A stretch of DNA of 6,027 nt. Origin: an uncultured Clostridiaceae bacterium (GTDB taxonomy: Bacteria; Bacillota; Clostridia; Lachnospirales; Lachnospiraceae). Within the stretch, counting starts at the first letter, position 1. Each line of letters begins with the position of its first letter. Under the pieces are notes generated by a model. It did no database searches, was not told the origin of the DNA, and saw nothing but the letters and a program-made list of their open reading frames with translations. The position numbers and the translations under genes were made by a program. The DNA lies in the NCBI GenBank assembly GCA_947175805.1, contig CAMWOF010000155.1, forward strand, positions 1-6,027. Direction: 5' to 3'. Of the stretch, positions 5,712 to 6,027 are shown one piece after another.

Positions 5712-5762
5712 GTTTGATTTTTTATTATTTGCAGATGATTCATCTGTCCCTTGTTTGATTTT
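5712..5762 (-). repeat. Duplicated RBS-like segment and small hairpin in the rsmE leader
   Basis: The 107-bp gap between the YfhO-family gene and rsmE contains the 10-base direct repeat GTTTGATTTT (plus strand) at 5712-5721 and 5753-5762. On the minus strand each copy runs into a purine-rich RBS-like sequence: AAAATCAAACGAGG serves the rsmE start, and AAAATCAAACAAGGG precedes an ATG at 5743. Between the copies lies a perfect 6-bp hairpin, CAGATG/CATCTG (5732-5746, 3-base loop), without a T-tract on either strand, so it is not an intrinsic terminator. No convincing -35/-10 pair was found. The meaning of the duplication is unknown. Confidence 0.4.
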
Positions 5763-5806
5763 ATGTGATATTCACTTATTTTTCTCTCTATTTAAAATAT
5801 TTTTAT

Positions 5807-6027
5807 TCAATTTATTTGCTGTTTTCTTTTATCAATGTGACTTTTTCTGCCATCTGCAACAAAAATTACAAGTGCAATACAGATGCCCAGCAGACTGAGG
5901 ACAAGCCCCGGCCAAAAGCCCGGTGGACAGTATCGAAGTTCTATCAGATGTTCACCTGCAGCTACTGGAATACAAACCATACAGTCCGCAAGTAATTTGT
6001 GCTCCGTCCTTTGTCCGTCCACATAAG
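5807..6027 (-). CDS. YfhO-family membrane protein, C-terminal end (5' part beyond window)
   Basis: Only the last 72 residues are visible. The frame is open to the right edge, where a Tyr codon precedes VDGQRTEHKLL, so the apparent GTG start at 6022 is not real and the gene continues outside. The visible part is the end of a large polytopic membrane protein. It shows a beta-rich extracytoplasmic segment (YVDGQ, then IPVAAGEHLIELRYCPPGF), one hydrophobic membrane segment (FWPGLVLSLLGICIALVIFVA) and a short basic tail (DGRKSHIDKRKQQIN) likely to be cytoplasmic. The pattern of sugar-like VPAG-H-IELRY-PPGF followed by a final transmembrane helix is characteristic of the YfhO family. In Bacillus, YfhO is a putative glycosyltransferase-like protein involved in lipoteichoic acid glycosylation. 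The exact substrate here cannot be told. It is followed by rsmE after 107 bp and no clear terminator. Confidence 0.75.
   Translation of the reverse strand, partial: YVDGQRTEHKLLADCMVCIPVAAGEHLIELRYCPPGFWPGLVLSLLGICIALVIFVADGRKSHIDKRKQQIN

Noticed and set aside
5732..5746. CAGATG/CATCTG hairpin as a terminator of the YfhO-family gene
   Set aside because: It has no T-tract on either strand and only a 6-bp stem.
5765..5775. Short palindrome GTGATATTCAC between the YfhO-family gene and rsmE
   Set aside because: Four-base arms in AT-rich DNA are expected by chance, and no promoter boxes line up with it.
5765..5995. Plus-strand open frame opposite the YfhO-family gene
   Set aside because: It is antisense to a recognisable conserved protein end and has low-complexity Phe/Tyr/Ile content from AT-rich DNA.

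Overview
The window looks like chromosomal housekeeping DNA from a low-to-mid GC Clostridia member, most likely Lachnospiraceae. The evidence is the Firmicutes-type IreB-RuvX pair, a ThiI without a rhodanese domain next to its own cysteine desulfurase, an RsmE/MtaB neighbourhood, AGGAGG-type ribosome binding sites and A/T-rich intergenic DNA. The lineage call is inferred from gene content and protein style, not from a database search. I see no mobile elements, CRISPR arrays, rRNA or tRNA genes. All genes except one are on the minus strand, so the minus-strand reading order runs from high to low coordinates.

Layout in transcription order on the minus strand: (1) the 3' end of a YfhO-family membrane protein gene (5807-6027, cut by the window edge); (2) a 107-bp AT-rich gap with a 10-bp direct repeat and a small hairpin; (3) an overlapping three-gene unit: rsmE (16S rRNA m3U1498 methyltransferase), a NifS/NifZ-type cysteine desulfurase, and thiI (tRNA 4-thiouridine synthase); (4) a single plus-strand gene (2244-2483) for a small HPr-like protein that has lost the catalytic histidine but kept the regulatory serine region, with its own promoter, strong RBS and intrinsic terminator; (5) mtaB (tRNA ms2t6A37 methylthiotransferase), divergent from the HPr-like gene; (6) ireB and ruvX (ruvX cut by the left edge), with a promoter embedded in an 11-bp-arm palindrome.

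How the genes fit together: most of the window is RNA modification with a sulfur theme. The cysteine desulfurase very probably supplies persulfide sulfur to the adjacent ThiI for s4U8 in tRNA. MtaB inserts sulfur into t6A37 of tRNA, and RsmE methylates 16S rRNA. IreB (a Ser/Thr-kinase substrate in Enterococcus) and RuvX (a YqgF-type nuclease) form the usual conserved pair.

The least explained signals are non-coding. The leaders of mtaB and ireB share an element, GTTATG(A/T)TTGGTCG - variable hairpin - CGACATT(T)AA, just upstream of both ribosome binding sites. The ireB promoter sits in a palindrome that encodes a correctly spaced -35/-10 pair on both strands. With the His-less HPr paralog, these are the items most worth checking.
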